DNA from: Thermoplasmata archaeon
GTDB lineage: Archaea; Thermoplasmatota; Thermoplasmata; Lutacidiplasmatales; UBA184
Assembly: GCA_030043255.1 (NCBI GenBank)
Contig: JASHYB010000042.1
Location: 1 to 6,023, forward strand
Direction of reading: 5' to 3'
DNA length: 6,023 nucleotides
A program made the translations under genes and the position numbers. Numbering within the stretch: position 1 is the first letter of the stretch; every line of letters starts with the position of its first letter. The notes under the pieces were generated by a model that did no database searches, had not been told where the DNA came from, and saw nothing but the letters and a program-made list of their open reading frames with translations. This document shows positions 1-5,661 of this stretch, one piece after another.

Positions 1-726
1 CCGGTCGAACCGTCGGGCCTCACGGACCTCGGCGAGGTACGGCCGGACGAAGCCGAAGCCCCGCACCACCTTGCTGCGGCCTTCCGTCCGCGGTTGGAAG
101 CGGAACGGGACCTCCCGTACCTCACGGCCCCGCGCCATCACGAGCAGGAACAGCAGAAGCTTGTAGCCCCGCAGCCCGGGACCGAGGGGGACGAAGATCT
201 CGCGACGGAACGCGAAGAACCCGGAGACCGGGTCGGTGGACCTTCGCGCCGCCGCGAGGCGCAGGCGGGCGATCCACTCCGCGCCCTTGGAGACCAGCCA
301 GCGCGATAGGGTCCGCGGTCCGGGCGAACCCCCCGGGGCGTAACGGCTCGCCACCACCAGCGCTCCGCCCTGCTCCAGCTGCTCCAGCATCGGCACGAGC
401 AGCTCGGGCGGGTGCTGGAGGTCGGAATCCATCACGACGATCCGCTCGCCGCGCGAGGCGCCGATCGCCAAGCACTGCGCCGTGAGCGTGGTCTGCCGGC
501 CGTCGTGAAAGAGCAGCCGCACGCGCGGGTCGGCGCGCGCGAGCTGCTCCAGGAACTCCCGCGAGCCGTCGGTGCTCCCGTCGTCGACGACGATCGCCTC
601 CCACGGGGGCAGGGGCAGGGCCCGGATCCTGCCGAAGAGCTCCTCCAGCGACGGCCGCTCGTTGAGGATCGCCAGGACGAGGCTGACGGTCGGTGCGGCG
701 GCCGCCGGGCCGGGGGCCGAGCCCAT
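1..726 (-). CDS. Family 2 glycosyltransferase, polyprenyl/dolichyl-phosphate mannosyltransferase-like (C-terminus cut by window edge)
   Basis: The frame is open from an ATG at 726 to the left edge (242 codons, no stop), so the gene is partial at its 3' end. The fold is GT-A. After a short Ala/Pro-rich N-terminus comes the strand TVSLVLAILNER (residues 13-24), then VVDDGSTDGS (46-55), the nucleotide-sugar site of family 2. The metal-binding DxD is D100-S101-D102, followed by LQHPPE. D165 in STDPVSGFFAFRR (163-175) fits the acceptor-side loop, and EVPFRFQPRTEGRSK (205-219) matches the conserved end of the DPM1 catalytic domain. DPM1-type enzymes move mannose (or glucose in relatives) from a nucleotide sugar to a membrane polyprenyl phosphate, supplying glycosylation. 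No transmembrane segment is visible yet; one or more could lie beyond the edge. It starts 10 bases after the kinase stop, without a clear Shine-Dalgarno site, so it is probably co-transcribed. Family is sure; donor and acceptor are not. Confidence 0.9.
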   Translation of the reverse strand, partial: MGSAPGPAAAAPTVSLVLAILNERPSLEELFGRIRALPLPPWEAIVVDDGSTDGSREFLEQLARADPRVRLLFHDGRQTTLTAQCLAIGASRGERIVVMDSDLQHPPELLVPMLEQLEQGGALVVASRYAPGGSPGPRTLSRWLVSKGAEWIARLRLAAARRSTDPVSGFFAFRREIFVPLGPGLRGYKLLLFLLVMARGREVREVPFRFQPRTEGRSKVVRGFGFVRPYLAEVREARRFDR

Positions 727-736
727 CGCTGGCGGC

Positions 737-1783
737 CTAACCGGCGGAGCGGACCGACCAGGTCTGCAGCCCGTCCGGCTCGAGCGCGAAATCCTCGACG
801 CGGCCGCCGGCCTTCTGGACCGCCTTGCCGACGCTCGCCCGTCGCGAGAAGTCGCAGAACAGCAGCAGGTAGCCGCCGCCGCCGGCCCCGACGAGCTTGC
901 CGCCCAGCGCCCCCGCCTGGCGGGCGGCGGCGTAGAACGCGTCGATCCGGTCGTTGGTGATCCCGTCGGTGAACCGCTTCTTCAGCTGCCAGCCCTCGTC
1001 GAGCAGGCGGCCCATCTCGTCCAGGTTGCCCCGCAGCAGCTCGTTCTTCATGTCGACCGCCAGCTGCTTGGTCGCGTCCAGCGCCGAGACCGTCGAGGCC
1101 CGCTTCTCCGAGTAGCTCTGCTGCTGGCGCTCGATGATGTCGTTAGAGTAGTGGCTGGTGCCCGTGTAGCAGAGCAGGAGCCGGTAGGCGAGCTCGTTCA
1201 GGACGTCCGGCCGGATCTTGAGCGGGTTGACGATGGTCCGGTCCCGGTGGAACTCCATGAAGTTGAAGCCTCCGAACGCCGCGGCGTACATGTCCTGGCG
1301 ACCGCCCTTCATCCCGAACTCCCGCCGCTCGATCTGGTAGGCGAGCTCGGCGACGTCGTACGAGGTCCAGGGCTCGCGCAGGTACTGCTGGAACGCCCCG
1401 ACCAGCGCGACCACCATCGTCGAGGAGCTGCCCAGGCCGGTGCCGGGCGGCGCGTCCGAGTGCAGGAACAGCTTGAGCGCGTCGGAGGCCGACGCGCCGT
1501 TCTGCGGGCGCAGGACCCGCAGCGCCGCCTGGACCAGGTCGAGCTCGCCGGTCGCCTCGAGGAAGTCGGACGGCTTCTCGTAGTTCACGGTGACGTTGTA
1601 GTCCAGCGACTCGACCTCGACCTTGCCGCCGCCGTCGGGGACCGACTCCAGCGTGGCGTAGGCGAACCGGTCGATCGTGCAGTTCAGCACGGCGCCCCCC
1701 TTCTCCTCCGGGTACGGCGAAACGTCCGTTCCGCCCCCGGCGAAACTGATCCGCAGCGGCGCCTTGCTGCGCAGGATCCGCAT
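737..1783 (-). CDS. GHMP-family sugar kinase, D-glycero-D-manno-heptose 7-phosphate kinase (HddA)-like
   Basis: The 348-residue protein has all GHMP kinase landmarks. Residues 8-20 (APLRISFAGGGTD) form the N-terminal substrate loop, and PPGTGLGSSS (112-121) is the ATP phosphate-binding motif 2. GGRQDMYAAAFGG (160-172) carries the presumed catalytic base D164. GGKLVGAGGGGY (294-305) is motif 3. The FAGGGTD...YPEEKGG pattern and the length are typical of HddA-like kinases, which phosphorylate heptose 7-phosphate at C1 on the way to GDP-heptose; related enzymes act on other sugars or sugar phosphates. Archaeal members often have unproven substrates, and no isomerase (GmhA) or nucleotidyltransferase (HddC) is visible here to fix the substrate. 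The ATG at 1783 is preceded by GGAGGG, the clearest ribosome binding site in the window. The glycosyltransferase follows 10 bases downstream, pointing to a shared role in glycan precursor supply. Confidence 0.9.
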   Translation of the reverse strand: MRILRSKAPLRISFAGGGTDVSPYPEEKGGAVLNCTIDRFAYATLESVPDGGGKVEVESLDYNVTVNYEKPSDFLEATGELDLVQAALRVLRPQNGASASDALKLFLHSDAPPGTGLGSSSTMVVALVGAFQQYLREPWTSYDVAELAYQIERREFGMKGGRQDMYAAAFGGFNFMEFHRDRTIVNPLKIRPDVLNELAYRLLLCYTGTSHYSNDIIERQQQSYSEKRASTVSALDATKQLAVDMKNELLRGNLDEMGRLLDEGWQLKKRFTDGITNDRIDAFYAAARQAGALGGKLVGAGGGGYLLLFCDFSRRASVGKAVQKAGGRVEDFALEPDGLQTWSVRSAG

Positions 1784-1786
1784 CGA

Positions 1787-1792
1787 CCCTCC
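1787..1792 (-). promoter_or_regulatory. Shine-Dalgarno site of the GHMP kinase
   Basis: On the minus strand GGAGGG ends three bases before the kinase ATG (1783). It is complementary to the usual CCUCC at the 16S rRNA 3' end. The spacing is slightly short (four bases counted from GGAGG). It supports the ATG at 1783 and suggests translation from a leadered transcript, for example read-through from the DUF998 gene upstream. Confidence 0.6.
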
Positions 1793-1809
1793 GCCGAGCC
1801 CGAAAAGCC

Positions 1810-1817
1810 GTTTAACG
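1810..1817 (-). promoter_or_regulatory. Possible weak TATA-like element before the GHMP kinase
   Basis: The minus-strand sequence CGTTAAAC, in an otherwise very GC-rich 117-base gap, is centred about 30 bases before the kinase ATG. If used, transcription would start within a few bases of the ATG and would exclude the Shine-Dalgarno site from the mRNA. The two signals therefore suggest alternative modes (own promoter versus read-through). The element is a poor TATA box. The rest of the gap 1784-1900 holds only GC-rich sequence with no gene that I can see. Confidence 0.3.
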
Positions 1818-1900
1818 CTTGGCGAACGGGCCGCGCCGGCGGGCCGCGGGACCGGGTCCGCGAGGGGCGGACGGCGGGTCGACGCGACCGTGGTCCCCCC

Positions 1901-2560
1901 TCACGCGGAGACGACCTTCACCTGGAGCCCCGGGGCGAACCGGTGGAGGAGGCAGAGGTGCAGGCCCTCGACCAGCGCCCAGAGCAGGGCGGCCGCGAGC
2001 ACGATCCGCTGCAGGCCCCCCGCGCCGAGGCCGAGGTCGACCCGGGCGGCGAGGAGCGCGACGCCGCCGAGCATGACGGCGCCGCTGGCGAGCGTGTAGA
2101 CCCGCGAGACGTGCCAGCGCTGCTCGCGGTGCATGACGCGGGCGACCACCAGCAGCCCGACGGCGGCGGCGACCGCCGCGACGTCGGCGGCCAGGCCGGA
2201 GGAGTACGACGGCAGGTGGGAACCGAGGAGGCCGGACAGGCCCAGCACCACGACCGCGGCCGCGGCGACGACGAGCGCGATCAGGCCGATCCCGCGGGTC
2301 GGCCGTTCGTCGAAGGCGCTTCGGCTCAGCAGGAGCCCGAGCGTACCGAGCACGCCGAGGGCGATCCACGAGGCGCTGACCAGGGCTCCCCAGGGCCACG
2401 AGGCGGCCCCCAGGTGGACCAGGTCGGTCGTCCAGAGGTCGAAGCCGGGCAGGCGGCTGCCCACCCAGGCGAACACGGCGGCGAACTGGGCGGCGGCGAC
2501 CGCAAGCAGCACGCCTCCGGTTCGGACGGCACGGCGGACCAGCGGGGTATCTTCGGGCAT
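1901..2560 (-). CDS. DUF998-like integral membrane protein, function unknown
   Basis: This 219-residue protein is mostly hydrophobic Ala/Val/Leu, with about six predicted membrane segments near residues 14-34, 58-78, 90-112, 120-141, 154-172 and 183-205. The last helix begins GLQRIVLAAALLW (182-194), which resembles the C-terminal helix of DUF998 proteins, as do the length and helix number; assignment to that family is from pattern, not an alignment. DUF998 members have no established biochemical role. I chose the ATG at 2560 because the frame upstream of it, open to 2701, runs through a TATA box and reads as non-membrane arginine-rich sequence. The gene diverges from the Nudix gene (112-base gap) and lies 117 bases ahead of the kinase, possibly as first gene of that operon. 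No Shine-Dalgarno site is visible. Confidence 0.8.
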   Translation of the reverse strand: MPEDTPLVRRAVRTGGVLLAVAAAQFAAVFAWVGSRLPGFDLWTTDLVHLGAASWPWGALVSASWIALGVLGTLGLLLSRSAFDERPTRGIGLIALVVAAAAVVVLGLSGLLGSHLPSYSSGLAADVAAVAAAVGLLVVARVMHREQRWHVSRVYTLASGAVMLGGVALLAARVDLGLGAGGLQRIVLAAALLWALVEGLHLCLLHRFAPGLQVKVVSA

Positions 2561-2594
2561 CGTTGTTCCCCGCGGGCGGTGGCCGGCTACTTCC

Positions 2595-2601
2595 CTATAA
2601 C
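2595..2601 (-). promoter_or_regulatory. TATA box of the DUF998-like gene
   Basis: Minus-strand GTTATAG is centred about 38 bases before the ATG at 2560. With the usual 25-27 base distance, transcription would begin near 2572, leaving a leader of roughly 12 bases. It lies in the divergent gap 2561-2672 together with the plus-strand box at 2645-2650. Confidence 0.55.
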
Positions 2602-2644
2602 ACCCGAAGGTCGACTTGCGCGGGCGGCTCTCGGGGCTGAGGAC

Positions 2645-2650
2645 GTATAA
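2645..2650 (+). promoter_or_regulatory. TATA box of the Nudix gene (leaderless)
   Basis: GTATAA is centred about 25-26 bases before the GTG at 2673, the spacing expected if transcription starts at the first base of the start codon. This is the main argument for the GTG start over the upstream in-frame TTG at 2616, which lies before the box. Confidence 0.65.
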
Positions 2651-2672
2651 CCTGCCCGCCGGTCGCACCGCC

Positions 2673-3104
2673 GTGACGTATCCCCCGGGACCGAAGCTCA
2701 CCGTCGACGCCGTCTGGATCTCACGCGGCCGCCTGCTGCTGGTGCGACGGGGCCGCCCGCCGTTCCGGGGCCGGTGGGCGCTGCCGGGCGGATTCGTCGA
2801 AGCCCAGGAGACGGTCGAACAGGCGGTCGTCCGCGAGCTGCGCGAGGAGACCGGGCTCGACGGGAGGATCGCCTCGCTGCTGGGGGTCTACTCGGGGCCG
2901 GACCGCGACCCCCGCGGCCCGACCGCGAGCGTCGTGTTCCTCATGCGGGGGCGCGCCGGGACCCCGCACGGGGGGGACGATGCGGCGGAGGCCGCCTGGC
3001 TACCGGTGCGCGCTGCCCAGGGCCTCGCCTTCGACCACGGCTGCATCGTGCGGGACGCCCTGCGCCGGCGTCGGAGCCGCCGTCGCGCCGCGTCGCCCGC
3101 GTGA
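2673..3104 (+). CDS. Nudix hydrolase, ADP-ribose pyrophosphatase-like
   Basis: The protein has 143 residues with a perfect Nudix box, Gx5Ex7REUxEExGU, at residues 40-62: G40, E46, R54-E55-L56, E58-E59, G61, L62. The glutamates bind the divalent metal for cleavage of a nucleoside diphosphate linked to another moiety. The N-terminal YPPGPKLTVDAV (3-14) and the stretch YSGPDRDPRG (73-82) resemble archaeal ADP-ribose pyrophosphatases; this is family knowledge and the substrate is not proven. The domain ends with LAFDHGCIVRDALRR (118-132), followed by a short Arg/Ala tail. The start is GTG at 2673, supported by TATA spacing and by homology-like sequence beginning right there. The last 34 residues are encoded opposite the end of the convergent MFS gene, an overlap of 105 bases. 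The conserved part of the Nudix domain reaches into the overlap, so the overlap is probably real on this side. Confidence 0.9.
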   Translation: MTYPPGPKLTVDAVWISRGRLLLVRRGRPPFRGRWALPGGFVEAQETVEQAVVRELREETGLDGRIASLLGVYSGPDRDPRGPTASVVFLMRGRAGTPHGGDDAAEAAWLPVRAAQGLAFDHGCIVRDALRRRRSRRRAASPA

Positions 3105-4559
3105 CCAGGAGAGGACCGCGGCGACCCCGAGGATCGCGGCCGCGCCGAGCAGCGCGGCGCGGATCCCCCCGAGGAACGCCCCGCCGGCCGAGCCGAGCGC
3201 GCCGGCGTTCGTCCCGAGGAACACCTCGGAGGCGACGATCGGGCCGACGGTGCTCGAGGCGATGGAGAGCGCGACGACGAAGCTCAGCAGGGCCCCCATG
3301 TTCGTCAGCGTCGCGCGCAGGCCGCTGATCGCGCCGAAGCTGCGCGGGGAGGCCTCGCCCATGATCGCGGTGTTGTTCGCCGGGAAGAACATCCCGGTGC
3401 CGACCCCGCTGACCGCCGAGATCACGGGGATCCAGCCGAGAGCGGTGGTGGTGGTCAGGCGGCTGTAGGCCAGGATGGCGACGAGGGTGACGAGCAGGCC
3501 GGCCGTCGCGAGCCCTCGGGGGCCGATCCGGTCGACGTACTTCCCCGTGAGCGGGCCCGCCCCGGCGCCGACCAGGTAGCCCGGCACCAGCAGGACCGAC
3601 GAGTCGAGCGGCGTCAGCCCGCGGATCCCCTGGAGGTAGAGCGTCAGCAGGAAGATCACCGAGAGGCTGCCGAGCGCCTGCAGGAAGCCGGCGATGAGCG
3701 ACAGCCCCAGCAGCCGTCGCCGCAGCTCCTTCAGGTCCAGCATCGGCTGCCGGGCCTTCAGCTCGACGAACACGAACACCGGCACGAGCAGCAGGCCCCC
3801 CGCGACGATGGCGTAGTTCATCAGCGAATGGCCGAAGACCGCCAGCTCGATGGTGCCGTAGCAGATCGCGCTGAGCGAGGCGGAGAACACGAGGAACCCG
3901 GGGATGTCGAGGTCGACCTTGAGGCGGGGGCTGACCGGCAGCGCCCGCAGGCCCAGGGCGATCGCGACCAGGCCGATCGGGATGTTGATGAAGAAGTTGT
4001 ACCGCCAGCCGAGCGTCGTGGTGATGACCCCGCCCAGCAGGATGCCGAGGATCGCACCGACGCTCCAGCCGAAGACCAGGTAGCCGAACGCGCGCCCCCG
4101 TCGCTCCGGCGGGAAGACGTGGGCGATCAGCGCCCCGGCGTTGGCGAACATGATCGCCCCGCCGACCGCCTGGACCACCCGGGCGGCGATGAGGAACCGG
4201 TCCGTCGGCGCGAACCCGCAGAGCGCGGAGCCGACGGTGAACACCGCGAAGCCGGCGTTGTAGACCCGGCCCCGACCCAGCAGGTCGCCGATCCGGCCCG
4301 CCTGCGTCGTCAGCGCCGCGGTGACCAGCAGGTACAGCAGAATGGTCCAGATGATCGTGCCGAGCGACGAGTGCAGGTTGCGGGTCATCGTCGGCAGCGC
4401 GAGGATCACGATGGTGCTGTCGACGGCGACCATCACCGTCCCGAGCGTGCAGAGCAGCAGGACCGCCGCCTCGCGGCCGGAGCCGAGGCGGGCGGGCGGA
4501 GCGGCGGACGCGCTGGCCGGCATGAGACGCTGGAGGGCGGAGTCGCCCGCGCGTCTCAT
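3000..4559 (-). CDS. MFS drug/proton antiporter of the DHA2 (14-helix) type
   Basis: The 519-residue protein fits the DHA2 (EmrB/QacA) length. Segment 1 carries the antiporter signature VDSTIVILALPTM (46-58). GRIGDLLGRGRV (88-99) is MFS motif A after helix 2, and GAILGILLGGV (168-178) followed by LGWRYNFFINIPIG (183-196) is the motif C region and the typical DHA2 loop. Members export hydrophobic or cationic compounds across the cytoplasmic membrane using the proton gradient; the substrate cannot be told. The ATG at 4559 is used, but M13 (4523) is equally plausible because no Shine-Dalgarno site precedes either, and residues 1-28 are not conserved-looking. After the last helix a polar tail (from about residue 468) runs opposite the Nudix gene end. 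The gene diverges from VIT1 across a 77-base gap. A regulator is not seen nearby. Confidence 0.9.
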   Translation of the reverse strand: MRRAGDSALQRLMPASASAAPPARLGSGREAAVLLLCTLGTVMVAVDSTIVILALPTMTRNLHSSLGTIIWTILLYLLVTAALTTQAGRIGDLLGRGRVYNAGFAVFTVGSALCGFAPTDRFLIAARVVQAVGGAIMFANAGALIAHVFPPERRGRAFGYLVFGWSVGAILGILLGGVITTTLGWRYNFFINIPIGLVAIALGLRALPVSPRLKVDLDIPGFLVFSASLSAICYGTIELAVFGHSLMNYAIVAGGLLLVPVFVFVELKARQPMLDLKELRRRLLGLSLIAGFLQALGSLSVIFLLTLYLQGIRGLTPLDSSVLLVPGYLVGAGAGPLTGKYVDRIGPRGLATAGLLVTLVAILAYSRLTTTTALGWIPVISAVSGVGTGMFFPANNTAIMGEASPRSFGAISGLRATLTNMGALLSFVVALSIASSTVGPIVASEVFLGTNAGALGSAGGAFLGGIRAALLGAAAILGVAAVLSWSRGRRGATAAPTPAQGVPHDAAVVEGEALGSAHR

Positions 4560-4606
4560 AGGCTTGGCGATGACGGTGGCGCCGGGGTAACGAGCCAGCG
4601 TAGGTC

Positions 4607-4614
4607 ACTATATC
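4607..4614. promoter_or_regulatory. Shared near-symmetric TATA element of the VIT1 / MFS divergent promoter
   Basis: The element reads ACTATATC on the plus strand and GATATAGT on the minus strand, so it can present a TATA face both ways. It is centred 26 bases before the VIT1 ATG (4637), the leaderless spacing. In the other direction the predicted start is near 4585, giving an MFS leader of about 25 bases. It is the only AT-rich block in the 77-base gap, so both genes probably depend on it. Confidence 0.65.
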
Positions 4615-4636
4615 CCGGGGCCCCCTCCCGCGCCCG

Positions 4637-5341
4637 ATGGCCTCGAAGATCGGGCTCTCCCACGAGACCCATCCGCACCCGACGCTGCTGAGCGACTTCA
4701 TCCTCGGCAGCCAGGACGGGCTCGTCAACGTCCTCGGGGTCCTCCTCGGGCTCGTCGCGGCCGGCAGCCCGCTCGCGCTGGTGCGGGTCGGGGCGCTCGC
4801 CGCGCTCGCGGCGGAATCGATCTCGATGGGGGCCGTCGCCTACACGTCGACGCTGGCGCGGCGGAACCTGTACCTGGCCGAGCTCGACCGGGAGGCCCGC
4901 GAGATGCAGGAGGTCCCGGAGATGGAGCGCGAGGAGGTCCGGGTGATCCTGCGCAAATGGGGCTACGTCGGCGACGAGATCGAGGACATGGTGCGGCGGA
5001 TCGAGGCGAAGCCGCGCGCCTGGCTCGACATCATGATGGCGTTCGAGCTGAACCTCGCCGAGGTCACGCCGCGCCAGCCGCTGACCAGCGGACTGACGGT
5101 GCTCGCCTCCACCGTCGCCGGGTCGATCGTGCCGCTGGTACCGTTCCTGCTCGCGCTCCCGCGCGGCGTCGCGACGATCTGCGCGGTCGTCCTCTCCGGG
5201 CTCCTGCTCCTGGGCGTCGGGATCTACGAAGCCCGGACGACGATCGGTTCGTGGTGGGCCTCCGGCGCGCGCATGGTGCTCATCGGCCTCGGCGCAGGGC
5301 TCGCCGGTTTCCTCGTGGGGCACTTCCTGGCCCCGGGTTAA
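4637..5341 (+). CDS. VIT1/CCC1-family Fe(II)/Mn(II) transporter
   Basis: The protein has 234 residues and about five membrane segments near 17-41, 46-72, 150-172, 177-198 and 205-231. A charged cytoplasmic metal-binding domain (about 73-147) lies between helices 2 and 3, the VIT layout. DFILGSQDGLVNVLGVLLGL (20-39) is the helix 1 signature. Compared from memory with Eucalyptus VIT1 (D43, M80, E102, E105, E113, E116, M149, E153), the same spacing is met here by D27, M64, E86, E89, E97, E100, M133 and E137. All ligands thus appear intact. Plant and yeast relatives move Fe2+/Mn2+ into vacuoles by proton exchange; in an archaeon the likely role is metal export and relief of iron or manganese excess. 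The ATG fits a leaderless transcript from the TATA at 4607-4614. An 11-bp hairpin begins at the stop codon. Confidence 0.95.
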   Translation: MASKIGLSHETHPHPTLLSDFILGSQDGLVNVLGVLLGLVAAGSPLALVRVGALAALAAESISMGAVAYTSTLARRNLYLAELDREAREMQEVPEMEREEVRVILRKWGYVGDEIEDMVRRIEAKPRAWLDIMMAFELNLAEVTPRQPLTSGLTVLASTVAGSIVPLVPFLLALPRGVATICAVVLSGLLLLGVGIYEARTTIGSWWASGARMVLIGLGAGLAGFLVGHFLAPG

Positions 5342-5372
5342 GGTCCGCGGGAAGGGGGCTCCCCGCGGACCT
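5341..5372. terminator. Perfect 11-bp hairpin between convergent genes, possible two-way terminator
   Basis: AGGTCCGCGGG (5341-5351) is exactly complementary to CCCGCGGACCT (5362-5372), with a 10-base loop. It starts at the last base of the VIT1 stop codon and ends 8 bases before the stop of the convergent zinc-ribbon gene, so it lies at the 3' end of both messages. No T-run follows on either strand, unlike usual archaeal or intrinsic bacterial terminators. An mRNA-end stabilising structure is an equally good reading. Confidence 0.5.
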
Positions 5373-5380
5373 GGGTGGGC

Positions 5381-5605
5381 CTACAGGGCGTGTAGCGGCA
5401 GGGCGCGGGGCAGGGCCACCCGAGCCGATCGCCCGGGCCAGAGCCGGCGCGCGGTGCGGACCTCGTGCCGGCGACAGCCCGCGCACCAGAGGACGGTCTC
5501 CCCCGAGCTCTCGAGCTCCGGGGTCCGGACGTGCACCTCGGTCGCGTGGCCGCAGCGACGGGCGATGCACGGGTGGGGGTGGCGACGTAGGGCAGGTTCG
5601 GTCAC
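5381..5605 (-). CDS. Small probable zinc-ribbon protein, function unknown
   Basis: This 74-residue protein has two cysteine pairs, C13-x4-C18 (followed by G19-H20) and C41-x2-C44, separated by 22 residues. The spacing suits a small zinc-ribbon or treble-clef-like site. The stretch between holds acidic and beta-like residues, and the C-terminal third is basic (many Arg), which would suit nucleic-acid binding; this is inference. I do not recognise a named family. The start is GTG at 5605, chosen because TTTAATA is centred about 30 bases upstream, fitting a leaderless or near-leaderless message. A perfect 12-bp palindrome sits between the TATA box and the start. It lies 56 bases behind the 79-residue gene on the same strand and converges on VIT1. 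It could be a rubredoxin-like or RNA-polymerase-associated ribbon; nothing decides this. Confidence 0.7.
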   Translation of the reverse strand: MTEPALRRHPHPCIARRCGHATEVHVRTPELESSGETVLWCAGCRRHEVRTARRLWPGRSARVALPRALPLHAL

Positions 5606-5619
5606 GATGGCGCAGCATG

Positions 5620-5631
5620 CGCATTAATGCG
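5620..5631. promoter_or_regulatory. Perfect 12-bp palindrome, candidate operator of the zinc-ribbon gene
   Basis: CGCATTAATGCG is its own reverse complement. It lies directly downstream of the TATA-like box (5632-5638) and 15-26 bases before the GTG at 5605, where a bound dimeric repressor would block polymerase. Unlike most palindromes in this GC-rich window it has an AT-rich core. The role is inferred from position and symmetry. Confidence 0.45.
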
Positions 5632-5638
5632 TATTAAA
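5632..5638 (-). promoter_or_regulatory. TATA box of the zinc-ribbon gene
   Basis: Minus-strand TTTAATA is centred about 30 bases before the GTG at 5605, so transcription should start within a few bases of the codon. It gives this small gene its own promoter although another minus-strand gene ends 24 bases upstream of it. Confidence 0.55.
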
Positions 5639-5645
5639 GCTGCCG

Positions 5646-5659
5646 CCGCCGGCCGGCGG
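5646..5659 (-). terminator. GC-only 14-bp palindrome after the 79-residue gene, weak terminator candidate
   Basis: CCGCCGGCCGGCGG lies 2 bases after the stop codon (5662-5664) of the small upstream gene. As RNA it could fold into a 5-bp stem with a GGCC loop. A few bases later, minus-strand GCTTTAATA provides a short T-run, which is also the next TATA box. In DNA this GC-rich such a palindrome can arise by chance. Confidence 0.25.
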
Positions 5660-5661
5660 TC

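Noticed and set aside
1849..1859. GGACC/GGTCC inverted repeat in the gap before the kinase
   Set aside because: No usable loop, and similar short GC dyads are common by chance in this background.
1812..2399. Minus-strand frame of 195 codons across the DUF998 gene and its 3' gap
   Set aside because: Arg-rich shadow; the membrane-protein frame in the same stretch is far more protein-like.
572..2650. Very long plus-strand open frame (692 codons) antisense to the kinase and DUF998 genes
   Set aside because: It is rich in Arg/Gly/Ala/Pro with no recognisable motif and lies exactly opposite two well-supported genes. Long antisense openings are expected in DNA with this GC content and codon bias.
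2616..2672. Upstream in-frame TTG start for the Nudix gene
   Set aside because: It would put the TATA box inside the coding region and add 19 residues before the conserved N-terminus. The GTG at 2673 has leaderless spacing.
2561..2701. Longer N-terminus for the DUF998-like protein
   Set aside because: The extension contains the promoter box and no ATG; ATG at 2560 starts just before the first helix.
2941..4728. Minus-strand open frame of 595 codons overlapping the MFS gene
   Set aside because: It is the frame-shifted shadow of the MFS gene: Arg/Pro/His-rich, no membrane segments, and runs through the VIT1 promoter and start.
3828..5323. Plus-strand frame 3828-4691 and minus-strand frame 4556-5323, both rich in Asp/Arg/Glu/Gln
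   Set aside because: Both are complements of MFS and VIT1 coding sequence. Their low-complexity charged composition is the usual image of a hydrophobic GC-rich gene read on the other strand.
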